Shown here piece by piece: positions 37,001-48,849 of a DNA stretch of 64,000 bases. This DNA is from Cristatella mucedo (lineage: Eukaryota > Bryozoa > Phylactolaemata > Cristatellidae). The notes beneath the pieces are model-generated. The model searched no databases, was not told the DNA's origin, and saw only the letters and a list, made by a program, of their open reading frames with translations. Both the position numbers and the translations under genes were made by a program. The stretch spans positions 434,501 to 498,500 of the forward strand of contig WPIO01000068.1 of the NCBI GenBank assembly GCA_009760855.2, given 5' to 3'. Every line of letters begins with the position of its first letter. Positions within the stretch are counted from its first letter, which is position 1.

Positions 37001-37440
37001 AGCTTCTCCTGGACCACCTTATCGTGGATAAGTAAACCCTTGGTTTTCAGCGAGCGGACATTAAGTAGGCGAAATTTAAGAGGCTGTTCAACAACTGGGC
37101 GACGGCGATGAAGTGGCTTGTATTCACGTCGGCATGTATCCGGCCAGGCTAATTTGGGCCCTTCGAATTCGAATCGAACCTTAGTAACGGCCACCGGTAG
37201 AGTTTCACAACGTGCTGGGCTACTACCACAACGAGTACTATTCAGTGCTTTCCACTTACGGGTTGTAGGTTTGATAGCCGAGGTGTTGTTAGGGCGAACG
37301 CAGGATGCAGAAAGGTTCTCACCGACCCGCTGAAGGCCCGCCGGTAGGCATCCAGTAATGGCGACATCGCACCTTATGCTAAGCAGGTCCTGTTTTGTGT
37401 AGCACATGCGAGGACAGCTCGTAAATAGTCACAGCGAAGA
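34083..37440 (-). mobile_element. F2 CR1/L2-like LINE, nearly full length but broken
   Basis: In - strand order, an endonuclease domain begins with FRLLNVRSLKTKG (about 37080) and includes YRPPSG, LLIAGDFNTD and SDHF (36907-36380). RT segments follow with YRPVSLIPFLSKILKK, SAAFDTIDHDVL, GVPQGSVLG and FYTDDTQLYL (35815-34885). The C-terminal region has RLDYCNSLLAGLPKKATR and a decayed FSSAGPRLWNSLP. The RT box reads YTDD instead of YADD, and several frameshifts make it inactive. The 3' end is the F2 tail at 34083. No separate ORF1 with a zinc finger was recognised. Confidence 0.88.
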
Positions 37441-37596
37441 TAGCAGCGGAATACCCGAAGGTATTTGCTGAGAGATCAGGTAAAGGTCCACACCAGGCTA
37501 GGACTCGCCCGAGGCCGCTCCTTAGCCCGTGGGGACGAATGTACTCGACCGCGGCGATGGGCTAAAAATCGTACTAAGCTCCCTACTTCTATTCCC

Positions 37597-37770
37597 AGAG
37601 CCTTAGCCCAGGGGTAATGTGCCTGCTATCCATGACCCCCAGGTTGTCGGTTCAAGCTCTGCTGTGCGCGACCCCCTTTTATTGCCACGGCAAGCAGTGG
37701 TGGTAGTCGCTGAGGCTCTGCTGACACTACATAAACTAGGCTGCTGAATCAGCTCAGCTCCATTCTTTTC
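37597..37770 (+). mobile_element. SINE-A copy
   Basis: Head TTAGCCCAGGGGTAATGTGC, B-box GTCGGTTCAAGCTC, body ending AGGCTGCTGAATCAGCTCAG. Confidence 0.72.
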
Positions 37771-37939
37771 TCTTCTTTCTTTCTAGACTAGAATGCTATA
37801 ACTCGGTTTTGGCTGAGCTACTAAAAAATCCTTATACCGTTGCAGCTAGTGATGAATATGGCTAGAAGGCTAGTAAAGAAACACCAGATGTTAAGGAATT
37901 TGTCTCCATTGCTGGAAGATCTGTGATCGTCGTTTAGCT

Positions 37940-38535
37940 ATACCTCTTACGAATCTCAAAACGTGTAGAGATCTATTTTTGGTTCATATGCTCCCAAAGC
38001 CTGGAACTAACTTCCTACTAACGTCACGACATCCCCCCGAAATGACATTTGAAAATAGGCTTAAAGCACACCTGTTTATTGCAGCATTTAGTGGGTCCTT
38101 GTTACATGTCACGTGAATGCTTATTCAGGCTGACAGTGACCGATTCTGCTAATCATATTTATACGGTGACCATGTGCATGTCGCGTCCAATGACGTTATG
38201 CTTGATTTCATTACGAATGTTACCACTAATCATTCAGATAAGCTCTCTTTGCAGCATCTGTGAAGTACCTAGGGGGAGGATTCGGTTATCTGAGGATGCT
38301 ACGCAAATGTATTATCAGCATTATTGTTATGGCTTCCGGTCTAATAGTCGTTGCAGAGCAACATTCTTACTCTGGGCCAAAAAGTCTGCCATGGCATTGC
38401 TTCTTCGTACCTCGTTCATTGAGCGTGCTGCCGCTAACCATTTGATCACGCTTCCTTTACAGTAAATTTCAAGTACCTATAAAGATATTGAGTTCTCCGA
38501 GGGTGATATAAAAACATATCTTATTATCGTTATCA
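37940..38535 (+). mobile_element. Two decayed F1 LINE tails in a row
   Basis: The first runs from ATATGCTCCCAAAGCCTGGA to an ATT-like end near 38320. The second ends ATTGAGTTCTCCGAGGG and TTATTATCG near 38525. Confidence 0.65.
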
Positions 38536-38930
38536 TACTTAGCTGAACTCCAGCACCACTTTCAGCCCTCAGGTCTTCTGTGGGCAATAAGTTAATTATA
38601 CCATTTCAATACTTAAAGACGGTTTGTGACAGACAATTTTGCTCTGAAAGTAATTGACGCTGCAGCCCACATTCACAATTCTTATGCTACGACATCTTTT
38701 CTCCCACTGCTGGTTCAGGTATATCTTTTCTAGCCGTCCTGCGAAGCTACTTCCGAGCTACTCACAACAGGTACCTCAACTGCCCCTCCCGTCGTTTCAG
38801 CTATGCTTCTCACTTTCTCTTGTTTTGGGTGAGATGAAGTCTGTTGGCTATCACATGCGCTACGAAAAGTCGCTTAGGGTTTGTCCTTATGGCTTGTGGA
38901 GTTAAAGACAGAGATACATTACAAGACGTG
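38536..38930 (+). mobile_element. F2 LINE 3' fragment
   Basis: Decayed F2 C-terminus, then the tail GTTAAAGACAGAGATACATT. It ends about 60 bases before the GC-rich possible exon at 38995. Confidence 0.72.
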
Positions 38931-38994
38931 ACATTACCGGTAGGTGCGGCCTTCCCCCCACGCCCACCGAGACCATCGGATCGGAACCTAGCCA

Positions 38995-39205
38995 ATGGCG
39001 GAAAGTCACGTGCTCAGTGACCCCGCCAGGGTTGTCTTAATGGAGCCGCCGCATGCGAGCTCGCACATTTCACGACCGCTCGACTTTCAGTTTGGCGGCG
39101 GCTCGTTCACTTATCCGCTTGGCCAGCCGCTGGTGACTGCGGGGCGCTGCTCGTCTTTTGGTTCGACATGCGACAATCCGGTCGCATCCGGTACACTAAC
39201 AGTCG
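38995..39205 (+). CDS. Possible orphan first exon in a GC-rich island
   Basis: An ATG in good context (GCCAATGG) opens an ORF with MEPPHASSHISRPLDFQF and FTYPLGQPLVTAG. It ends at a candidate donor GG|GTAGGC. The sequence is GC- and CpG-rich and not repeat-like, and it directly follows an F2 LINE tail. It could be the first exon of the ATP-grasp-like gene 11 kb downstream, or of another gene, or chance. I recognise no domain. Confidence 0.25.
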
Positions 39206-40720
39206 GGTAGGCGAGGCCGCCGCTACCCTCTCGGAGATGGTAAGACACTGCAGCATCGGTCGTGGTTGTCTATTGTAATGGTGGCGCAGCATCTTGGATT
39301 AGACGCGCGGCGAGGGTTTAGGCTTAGCTTTTTGTAGCTCGCACTGTAGTTAGCTTCGAGAGGGGCCTAAACTAACTTGCCGAAGGCTGACTCCTGCGTC
39401 CCGACTCAGCAGCTGAGCTCGGCTCGTTCGACTGAATTGCAACCGAACAGCCTCGGATATACCATTAGCCGGCTCAGGTAGCGGAAGCGTGGACGCACGA
39501 GCCGCTCGCTGCTTGCCCTCACGCTTCCATTCCGATTCCTGAGACCGACTGTACGAACGTGATCTCGCCGTCTTTTGCTGTGGCACGAAATCAAGGCTAA
39601 GCGGTTGTATGCGTTGTGGGGCTTGCTTGTTCCGACGCTGAGTGATGCCGACTGCTACTGCCTGGATTTTCGTCCACTGTACTGGGCGGTACTGGGTCGA
39701 TCGGGGCAGCCCAGCAGCTTATCTTAGCAACAGGCAACGGTGGATTTGCATGTCAATGTGCCGAACCGTTTGCTGGGTCATCTCAAAGGGACACCTCGTA
39801 GCGCTAGAGATAACCTCGAAGTGGTATGGCTGTGCTGCAACGGATCTTTGAGAGACGCGTCCTTTTGTTTGAGAGGACCTCCAAAGGGCGCATTCTGGTG
39901 CTAAAGAGAAAGAAGGGGTGGCAGGAGTTGAATCTGGACCCGGGTCATAAGAGGCCCGAGCCCTCCCACCAAACTTCATCGGGTCGGCAGCGAAGTTAAG
40001 CAGGCCAAGCTAATCGGCAAGTTTGCAGCCACCGAGTCTTGCGGATTTACATGACTGGGCGCTGTTGTCACAGGCTACGCTTCTGGTGAGCAGCTGGCCT
40101 AGGGCAGGCAGCACCTCCGATGAGTAGCTCACTGGGCGCTCGGGACAGCTGCTCTCCCCCAGCCTGCTGTCACTTGTGTCACTGCTGTCACTGTCACTCT
40201 GTGCCTGCTATGCTTTCGAAGGGTAGCCGTAGCTGGCTCTAGCCGGTCGACTGCGGCCACGCCAAGAATCATCCCTGCCTCCCGTGAGCTGTGCCGCCTG
40301 TGCAGCAGAAATGGGTGGTCTTCGAAGGCCTTCCCTCCTTACGCCCCGTGCAGACTTAGGCGTTGAGTTGTTACTCCAGTTCTGCTACTCCTTCGGAAAC
40401 CCTAATCTGTTACCCATTACCTCTTATGAGTGACAACAGCGATTCGGGGGGGGCCTGCTTGCTGCTAATATTGATGCTTTATAGAAACCAGCTTTTTTTA
40501 TTCGTTGATGCCGGAGGGTCGTACATTATCGTATCGTATTATAGTATCGTATATATCGTACATTGGTAGTACATTTCCGTACAGTATTGTCGTACAGTCG
40601 AACGGGTAAAAATGCTAGCAAATTCTACTTTGATGGTTTTGCCTGTGTGGCATGCATGTTCATTGCTGCTGTCACTGTTACATTGTACCTGCTGAGAGTT
40701 TTGCTGTGTCTTACTAGTAG
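39206..40720. other. Unassigned GC-rich region
   Basis: This is non-repetitive sequence with only short ORFs. One - strand ORF (39350-39586) is rich in Arg, Ser and Gln. The stretch is a candidate promoter/first-intron region for the possible exon at 38995. I see no recognisable gene. Confidence 0.3.
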
Positions 40721-40779
40721 CAAAGAGCCATTCATTTGTTATCTAGGTAATGAAACAGTACTAAGCTGTGTGGGTGGGG

Positions 40780-40925
40780 TCGAGAGCAGCATAGGTCAGA
40801 TTTAGAGCAACATGGTTCTGCTAAAAGGCATTTTGGGTGGGGTTGAGGGCAGAATAGGCCAGATTGAGTGCAGCGAGGGTCTGCTAAAGGGCAGTATGGA
40901 TAAGTTAGAGGGCAGCGTGGGATCC
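40780..40925. repeat. Imperfect tandem repeat, unit about 60 bases
   Basis: The motifs GGGTGGGGTYGAGRGCAG, ATAGGYCAGATT and CTGCTAAARGGCA recur in order. The - strand reading gives a Cys/Pro-rich ORF (40983-40732), probably not a gene. Confidence 0.6.
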
Positions 40926-41109
40926 CATAATGGGTACGACGATCGAAGCCTCCACTGCACTCTGCAAAACCCCTACTATCCACGGTGGTTTGTAAGGTTA
41001 TTTACCTAAAGCTGCTGCTTACTTACTGATTCATTCATTACAAAAGGCTAAGCTATTGAGCCAGCCGCGGCAGCAGCAGATTTCTAAACCCACTAAAAAT
41101 TAGTCTGTG

Positions 41110-41400
41110 TTGCTCTGTGGGGTTACCGAGGGAGAGACACTACATTGCACTCAAAACCTAAGTCCTAAAATGGGCTCGGCCAGCATACCTCATGATGCCT
41201 CAGCACCAAATCTGGGTGTCCAATTACAAAATAACCTTTCACTAGATGACTGTGTCAACTGTGGTCATGTCTGCCTACTGTCAGCCATGAAAATTTCAAA
41301 AATATGGGTTAATTTTGGAAAAGATACCGAACCCTAGCTAATCGGTGGATTTGCGACATCCTATCTAGACTTCTGTAGCTCACTACAGCTAGCAGTGTAG
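41110..41400 (+). mobile_element. F1-like LINE relic
   Basis: NLSPKMGSASIPHDASAPNL and LGVQLQNNLSLDDC match the F1 segment after the RT core. Confidence 0.65.
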
Positions 41401-41699
41401 CATGAGTGCTGTTTTTCAGTAGCCACTGTTTGAACACCCAGCTTATCATCAGTCTGCACTGGCTCATGACTACGAGGTGCAAAGTATCTGGTACCTCAGG
41501 GTTTGATCTTATTTACTCTTCTTTTAATTATCTATACTCACCCCTTGGCCTATGTCATCATCAAAAACATTCTTGGCTTTCATTTCAACACCGCTAACAC
41601 CCATGTCTACCTATCCAATGACAATTGTCAGCTTTGCTCTGCATCCCGCTCACTTACCTAAGGTGCTCACTTCATTATCCAGGTTGTGGTATTTCTCGT

Positions 41700-41795
41700 C
41701 CTTCAGCAGTCAGTCCTTTATTACTTGCTGCAAGCAGGATGATAGCCATAAAGACTTTTCCACAGCTAATAAATGAGGCAGCAAAATCAGCCAAT
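41700..41795 (+). mobile_element. SINE-A body fragment
   Basis: Contains ATTACTTGCTGCAAGCAGG, GATAGCCATAAAGACTTTTC and the end GAGGCAGCAAAATCAGCC. Confidence 0.5.
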
Positions 41796-41879
41796 CTTTA
41801 ATCTACGTTCAACCTTGCGACATCGACTGCAGGTCGAGTCATTCGGACTTAATTAGCCGCCAGCAATCTTTAACCTGAC

Positions 41880-42340
41880 GACGGTGAGACCAATCCAATA
41901 GTTATGGGCAAGCCCAGTGTCACCTTGAAGTTGGAAGACCGGAAGACCCATCCTCAAGGCTGGTTCATCAAACATCCCTTGTATGATATCTGGCTGCAAT
42001 CTGGGCATGCTGTTCCAAAATGACTTGTCATTAGATGCCCACATTTAATCTACTCTTAATTCGGCCTATTTTCAGCTGAGAAATATGCAATCACCAGGGC
42101 CTGCTTAGAAAAGAGTGTGACAGCCAAATTAGCTTATGTGTGACATCGCGTCTAGATTAGTGCAATTCTCTTTATTTAGTACTCCCATCCTATGCCCTTA
42201 ATAGTCTAAAGCTGTTGCAAAACTCAGCTGCTCGGTTGGCCTAGCATCAATGGGGTAGCAGCCACAGCACATTATTTCTCTCCAAACTTCACTGAATCCC
42301 TATCAAGGGTCGAATTGACTTGAAGATCCTCTCTCTAGCC
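41880..42340 (+). mobile_element. F1-like LINE relic
   Basis: ATAGTTATGGGCAAGCCCAG encodes IVMGKPS, followed by decayed F1 sequence up to the RLQLVQNSAARL-equivalent. Confidence 0.6.
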
Positions 42341-42344
42341 AGTA

Positions 42345-42492
42345 GTTTGCTTCCCTTTTCGCGACTTGAGTCGTGGGTTAGAGTCCTGCAGCGGGCAATA
42401 TTTTATTGCTTCTGCAAGTGGCAGTGATAGCGATATAGGCTTTTCTGCTGCTATAGAGATGAGGCTTTTATTAAATCAGCTTGCCTTTACTT
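42345..42492 (+). mobile_element. SINE-A copy, head truncated
   Basis: B-box GTGGGTTAGAGTCC, body TTTTATTGCTTCTGCAAGTG, end TTAAATCAGCTTG. Confidence 0.65.
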
Positions 42493-42596
42493 GTATTCTT
42501 TGATCACTCGCACCAGCCTAACGATTCGAACTTCCTCCAGGCTGCTCAGCAGGCTGCTCATCAGCTTCCGGTCGGCTCGAGCGGCCCCGTGCATTA

Positions 42597-43617
42597 ATAA
42601 TAATAATAATAATATTGCACTTGATAAAGCGCCCTCAGAGAACTTAATCTCTTTCTAGGCGCTTTACATTTGCTGCAAAGTGATACGCAATAGAATAGTA
42701 AGTAAAATCATGCTTGAAAAACAAACAAAATGAATAACATGGTTAGGGGTTACATGCACTGGGTCAGCATGCAAATGTGGTTAGTGGCAGCATGAACAGT
42801 GTCAGCACGCATAAGCACATCGAGGACGAATCACAAGGACCCACTAAATGCTGTCCTAAATAGGTATGTTTTTAAGTTTCTTTTAAATGTGGTCAGGTCA
42901 GGGGATGTTCTGATGCAGGTCGGGAGGGAGTTCCAGGCTGTGGGAGCATACGAGCTAAATGCACGGTCTCCAAAGGATTTAAGGTTTGTACGAGGTATTT
43001 CTAGACTGTTGGATTCCGAAAATCGAGTGGCACGATGCTTTGCCTGATGGGGTAGTATATCTGAAAGATAGGCTGGAGCCATAGAATGAAGAGACCTAAA
43101 AGTGAGCGACAAAACCTTGAAGTCAATCCGTTGCTTGACTGGTAACCAGTGCAGGTCGGCGAGAAGTGGAGTAATGTGGCAACTGCGAGGCTCACGACAG
43201 ACAAGCCTAGCTGCAGAGTTTTGCACCAGCTGCAATCGCCTGATCGCACATGCTGGTAGGCCAGTAAGCAGTGAGTTGCAGAAGTCGAGACGAGATGTCA
43301 CGAATGCATGGACCAACTTGGACGTGGTATCCTTATCTAAACAAGCCCTAATTTTAGCAATGTTATGAAGCTGAAAATAGGCTGATTTGACTGTGGAGCT
43401 GATGTGGTCGTCTAACGAGAGGTCGCTTTGGAATATGACACCTAGATTTCGAGCTGATGCAACTGGAGATATGCTGGCAGAGCCAATTTTGAAAGTCAGC
43501 CTTTCCAATTTCTGAATAACACTAGGTTTGCCCATAACTAGTAAGTTAGTTTTATCATCGTTTAGTTTTAGAAAATTTGCTGCCATCCATGATCGGATGT
43601 CATCAATTATTATTTAG
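42597..43617 (-). mobile_element. F1 LINE copy, 5'-truncated
   Basis: The 251-codon ORF (43586-42831, - strand) is very similar to the C-terminal half of the 59985-62175 copy. It starts just after the RT YADD region and ends in the F1 tail and (ATT)n at 42597. High similarity suggests recent activity. Confidence 0.88.
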
Positions 43618-43629
43618 CATTAACTGAAA

Positions 43630-43775
43630 TCTTTTGCTGGTTGGGCCTCCGATTTGTATGCACTGCACTGAAATTATGAAACTCGCTTCACGACGTGCAG
43701 TAACTTTGCTGCATCATTTTTAAAAGTCAGCCTAAAGATGCACCTGATCCGCTTCGCTTTACCTGAGCCCCGGTG
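43630..43775 (+). mobile_element. LINE C-terminal relic
   Basis: Decayed sequence equivalent to the last F1 codons (CACTGAAATTATGAAACTCG; CAGCCTAAAGATGCACCTG). Confidence 0.4.
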
Positions 43776-44329
43776 AACTTGTTTTTCCTTTTTTCGTGAG
43801 TACTTTGCATGCTTACTTGCTGTGCATGATTGAGTGCATGTTACAAACCAGGGATCCTTCTAACCAGCTGCCGTGAACGTCTTCTTGTGCACCATTGCAC
43901 TCTTGTCATCTAAGCACGATGCTTGCTTTAACATACTTTCTAAGGATGATATTATGGTGGTTGTAACTAATAGTAAGCATAGTAAATATGTCCATTCAAA
44001 CAGGCCTTATATTTCAAAAGGCTTTTGATTGCCAAGTATTAAGAAGGAAACACTAGACCAGGAGAACGTATGCAGCTTCCTCCCAGTCTTCCTACTGCCA
44101 ATCCTACCAAAAACACTGGAATGAGTCGTGACAGGCCGGCAAAAATCGTAAAGTGAAACTTAAAGCCTAGCAAGTAAGTCCCAGTCATGTTATAGAGCTA
44201 ATCGCTCCACAGAGTCAGCACTGCAGTGAGTGCACACATCGACCATCTCAGGAATGCACTCTTTGGTAGTCCCTGTGCTTGTGTTGCTGGCTTGCTTCGT
44301 CGTTATTGATACTGTTGATTTAAAAATCC

Positions 44330-45575
44330 TTCTTGAGTACCTGTCATCATGGGCACCGGTGGCACTGCACTGAAAATATTTAGGTCCCATCTGAATGGGA
44401 GACTTTACACTATCGATGTCAACGGGCAGCAGTCATCCAACGAGCCTCTAAAGTGTGGGGTGACCCTGGGACATGTGCTTGGTTGACTTCTTTTCGCAAT
44501 GTATAATCTTCCTCTTGGCAATGTAATTGTGCAGTCTAGGCCACCATCTTTATGCAGATTACTTACATCTGCAGCCGTGCTATAATTAATTGATCTCTTC
44601 TTGAATTCCAGAATGTCAAACTCCCAACTCCCTTGCTTTACTTATTGCTAAAATGTGTGCTTGATTGGCAACAAAACTTCTCAATTGAATGGCTATAAAA
44701 CTAACGTACTAGTTTTGGGCAAACTTCGTGTTACTCAGAAACCGTAAAACGTAATCCTCAAAGTGGGCCTGGCCAGAATATCTCCTGTGGCATCTGCATA
44801 GAATTTAGATGCAGTTGTTTTTAAAAAGAACTTACTCATAAATGCCCGTTGTTTTAAAGAGACCTTTCACTGAACGACCATATAAGCACCCCAGTGAAGT
44901 CCGACTAATTTCGGTTATACAACATTGCAAAAGATTTGGACCAGCTCGGACAGCGATACCCGATTCAAGTTACTAAGGCATTTATGAAATCACGTCTGAC
45001 TTCTTGAGCACAGTATTCGAAGGTCGTCCTGCCTACGGAATAAGGTGGTTACAGCTGTGAAAAAGCTGCAGCTAGGCTAGTCCATCATCACGTCGCAATT
45101 GCCTTATTACCTCACTTCTCTCCGACCTGAACCGGCTTCCCGTCAAGCAGCATATCGACTTCAAGGTTTTGTGCTCACTGGCTCCTTCATTCTCTTGCTT
45201 TGGCCTACCTATCCGAAAGACTTCCCATCGAGGCAAAGCATCAAACCATCCGATCGTCTGACTCAAGTCGCTTAGTTATGCCTCCAAACAACATCAAATC
45301 TTTCGGTGACAGTCCCTTTAGTTTGCATGCTCCCAATGCGTGGTACTCACTCCTGATTGACATCATGGCATGATGGAATTTACGAATAAGCTCAATACCC
45401 ACCCGCTACTTACAGTATTTTCTACGCTCGTGCGAATTGTTCTTTGTGTGCTAATGCAGGCTGACACCACTTCGCACTATCACTAACTAATTGACATGCT
45501 TTCTTTACAGCATATGTGAAGTACCTGTAGTGAGATTTAATTATTTTATGGTGATATGCAATTATCTCATTGTTA
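44330..45575 (+). mobile_element. Old F1-like LINE relic, about 1.2 kb
   Basis: From the region before the RT GVPQGS box (decayed TGGGGTGACCCTGGGACATG) through NAYDD-like remnants to the C-terminus and a tail near 45540. Many stops and indels are present, so it is older than the other F1 copies. Confidence 0.65.
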
Positions 45576-45794
45576 TCATTTAAGTTTATGGATCTCATGA
45601 TTATGGATACAATTAATTATGCAGTATTAACTACCGTGGTATTGGGTTGATCAGTAGTGTGACATTTTTACCTTGACGGACCTTGCAATTGCGGCCTTGA
45701 GCATGCAGTCGAAGTTTCCCACACGAGAATAAATTCAATTTGGTAGAAAGAAAGAGAGAGAGAGATGTCAAGTGAATATGCCTAGGAATAATAA

Positions 45795-45870
45795 CTGCAT
45801 CGACTGCACGAGTTCTCTGAGGGGGCTTTATCAAGTGCATTGTTATTAATTTTATTATAATTATTATGAC
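45795..45870 (+). mobile_element. F1 LINE tail fragment
   Basis: GAGTTCTCTGAGGGGGCTTT followed by an ATT-type array. Confidence 0.6.
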
Positions 45871-46329
45871 TAAAGGGAAATCTACGTCTATAAATTGCAT
45901 CAAATTTGAACTGATCCCAAGTTGCTACACTGCTAAGTTGCTGCATCAGGCAGCATCAAGTCCTCGAATTGCCTCGTGAGCCCAGTTAGTCGCCGATGGC
46001 TCCTGGAGGGCTGCCTCTTGGACGGATCGTCGATGGAGTTACTCTGGTTTTAATCGGCAAGCGGGCCGTCTGGCCTGAGCAGGGGCCATGCTGCCAGGCA
46101 GCTCTCGAAATGACCGACACTATAATAGGATAGTTGTTCACATCATTGCTTGCTGTAGTCAAGGTCTGAGTTCAGCTCACGAGATCAATTGGAGATGCCC
46201 TCGTTGTCGAAAAAGTGAAAGCCATGCTACGTAGCCTATATCACAACGAAGGGGCTGCTGCAAGCCTCTGCTCGGCTTTTTACAGATCTTTAACCGTTAA
46301 TTTGTAAACGGCCGTCGGCAAATCGGTGA

Positions 46330-46900
46330 GCCTTCAAAGCTCCAACTGTGCATGGATCCTTCCCGAATCACCCCTGGTCTTACAATACCTCAGATCTCTC
46401 AGCTTTCTTACAACTTGCATGGCCACAATTTTTCACAGTCGGATGGCAGCTACCTGTCTTGATTTGAATAATAACGACAAGACCTACGTAATAATGGGCA
46501 AACATAATGTCACTCAGAAACCGGAAAGCCTTACCGTCAAATTGCTTAACTAGGATCTGCACTGTCGCTTCTTCATGAATTTTGGATGACCTGTTACAAA
46601 GTGACATTTTGCTACACTACCTTGATTAGCACCCATTTCAAGTCTGCTTACATGCTCCTGCATAATTTTGCAAAGGTTTGGCCCTTTCTCAGATAACAGC
46701 ACCATGGCAATGCTGAGTCTTAGGATTGTGCCTCTTAATTTATAGACCTGCCTTTTAGCGTAGTTCTCCTAAAGCCCGGAGCTCTTTTCCGACTGACATC
46801 ACGACATCTGCCGACTTCACATTTAAATCAAAGCTAAAAACCTACCTGCGTTTGCTTCGGCCACACGATTCTTACTTTATTTACCTACACATGCTTCATT
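46330..46900 (+). mobile_element. F1-like LINE relic
   Basis: LDLNNNDKTYVIMGKHNVTQ in ORF 46326-46553 matches the F1 [18 protein letters not shown] block. C-terminal remnants (CCTAAAGCCCGGAGCTC) follow near 46770. Confidence 0.65.
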
Positions 46901-47049
46901 TGCATAGGCTGCTATTGCTTAGTCAGATAGCACACATCCAATCTGGTCGTTGGGCAGGAATACCGCTGCTACTACCACCACTGCTACTACTAAAACCATT
47001 TGTATAATGCTATTGGAGAACTAAATCCCTATCGAGGCACTGTCAGTAG

Positions 47050-48170
47050 ACTTAGTTGCACAAGTGTCCTTTACACATGCATACTTGCTGTCATTTCTTT
47101 TGAAAGTGCTTTTGAAGTACATGATTTTTCCAACTGAGTGACCCGCTTGAGTTGAGGATGTCGTGCGGCGATGCTTGAGCCCGCAATGTCTACTTTCACT
47201 ACCTACCTGAACGTTCTACCAGTGGGATGTCGAAGGACGAGCCCGTCTATCCTTCTCTTGAGTTGACCCTGTACTTCTGAGGACACGCACGCACTGCTGC
47301 CCTCAATCTCAACTGCCTTGTCCGCTCGATAGTCACTTGGAAAAGCCGAGTCTGGGACACAGACATTTGCTGGTCGTAGGAAAACCACTGAAATAGCAGG
47401 TTTTGTTCTTCCCCGGTGCTCGCAGCAGGCAGTGCTCACAAAGCACAGAGTAGCAGGACCACTTGCTGTTTGGCACTCAAGCCAGCTGAGCTTAAGCTAG
47501 CCGTGCCCGATGATCTGTGCTTCTGCTGCAAATTATTATCCGATGAAATGGGCGACTTAGCTGCAGCCACCACTAAAGCTGCTTCTGCTGCTCAAATCGT
47601 CGGTCCGTTCGACGATTTGCTGGCTGCAGCTGCACAGCTGTTCCGGCAGCTGTGCAGCTGCAGCAAGGAGGCAGTACTGGTAGATCAAGGTGGCAGCCTA
47701 GTAGTCGGTCGGTCAATCAGTCGAAGGTCCGACTTTTAAGTTGTTGAAGGTGAGAAAGTGCCTGCTGAAGAACGATCTGCATTGGCTGATCTGGCTGGGC
47801 AGTAGCTGGGAGGATGTACCTCAGCTGGGAAAAAGTAAAGAAGCCTGAGCAGAGAAGCTTAGCGGGAGAGTCGGCCGCGGCTGGTGCACGGTGCCCTGTC
47901 GACGCCTTTCCAGCCTGAGACAGTACCTGCTCAAGATGATGGCCGGATTGCAGTTTCGGCAGAAGCTGCTGCTGCACGTCAGTGGTCGTGTGGTGCCAGC
48001 CCCACCATGTGTGACGTCTCAGTGCCTCAAGAGATCGATCCCCAGCGATGTCCCGGATATTGCCCGTGCGACCATCCTTTCAAGCTCATGCTTATGTTTT
48101 TTTTTTAGCCTGAGCTTCGGGCACTTCTAATGGATAGCTTCGTGGACTGCCCCTCCCACCCACCACCCTC
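47050..48170. other. Unassigned GC-rich region with short ORFs
   Basis: Several short + strand ORFs overlap here: 47416-47739 (Ala/Leu-rich, with SDEMGDLAAATTKAASAAQ) and 47891-48130 (with RLSSLRQYLLKMMAGLQFRQ). They are not LINE- or SINE-derived as far as I can see. They could contain upstream exons of the ATP-grasp-like gene, but no splice model fits well enough to call one. Confidence 0.25.
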
Positions 48171-48173
48171 CGG

Positions 48174-48306
48174 AAGTCCACTCGCCTGGCCACTAGCAGC
48201 TTTCCAAGAAGTCCACTAGTCTGGACACTAGCAGCTTCCCAAGAAGTCCACTAGTCTGGCCACTAGCAGCTTCCCAAGAAGTCCACTAGTCTGGCCACTA
48301 GCAGCT
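48174..48306. repeat. 35-base tandem repeat, about four copies
   Basis: The unit starts AGTCCACTAGTCTGGCCACT. Within it, CCACTAG and CTGGCCACTAG make partial palindromes. Copies are nearly identical. Confidence 0.93.
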
Positions 48307-48409
48307 AAGGGCAGTCACCATACTCTTCACGGAGATCCCAACGACAAAGCTAGTCCCACGAAGCTGCCATTTTAAGGTTGTGAGCTAGGCGGTTGCCGAA
48401 GGACAGCCA

Positions 48410-48462
48410 GGATCTGATGAGGAGGCCGCCGGGATCAGATGAGGAGGCTGTCGGGATCAAAC
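48410..48462. repeat. 22-base tandem duplication
   Basis: GGATCTGATGAGGAGGCCG and GGATCAGATGAGGAGGCTG are followed by a third start GGATCAAACAAAGAAGA. Confidence 0.8.
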
Positions 48463-48539
48463 AAAGAAGACGCGCACCCGCAATCGCTTGCACACGAGCG
48501 TGTTTGTGTGAGCATGTGTTTTTTCATAATTATATAATT

Positions 48540-48775
48540 ATTATATAAAAAATATTTGTGTAATGCCCTAAGAGAACCTAGGCTCCTTTTAGGCCCTATT
48601 CATATGCTGCAAAGGAAGCACGACAATCAGTTAGTGATGACATGCGAAGTATTAACAAGCATGAGCATACATATGACAATTTAAATGCACGGAGCAAATA
48701 CTGTGAGCGACAGGTAGTTTTTAAGCTTCTTTAAAAATTTAGTCAAGTCATGGGATGTCGTGAAGTCCAATTATG
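48540..48775 (-). mobile_element. F1-like LINE 3' relic
   Basis: Antisense F1 tail (TAATGCCCTAAGAGAACCTA) and 3' UTR with AAAATTTAGTCAAGTCATGG. Confidence 0.6.
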
Positions 48776-48849
48776 GTGTTTTTTATTCTAATGCATTGTA
48801 GTTACCCAGGCACACCATCAAGCCACGAGGACCAATATTGGGCGTTCTG

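Noticed and set aside
39990-40015. 5S rRNA-like words CGAAGTTAAGCAG
   Set aside because: Only about 13 bases match 5S rRNA and no other conserved part of the gene surrounds them.
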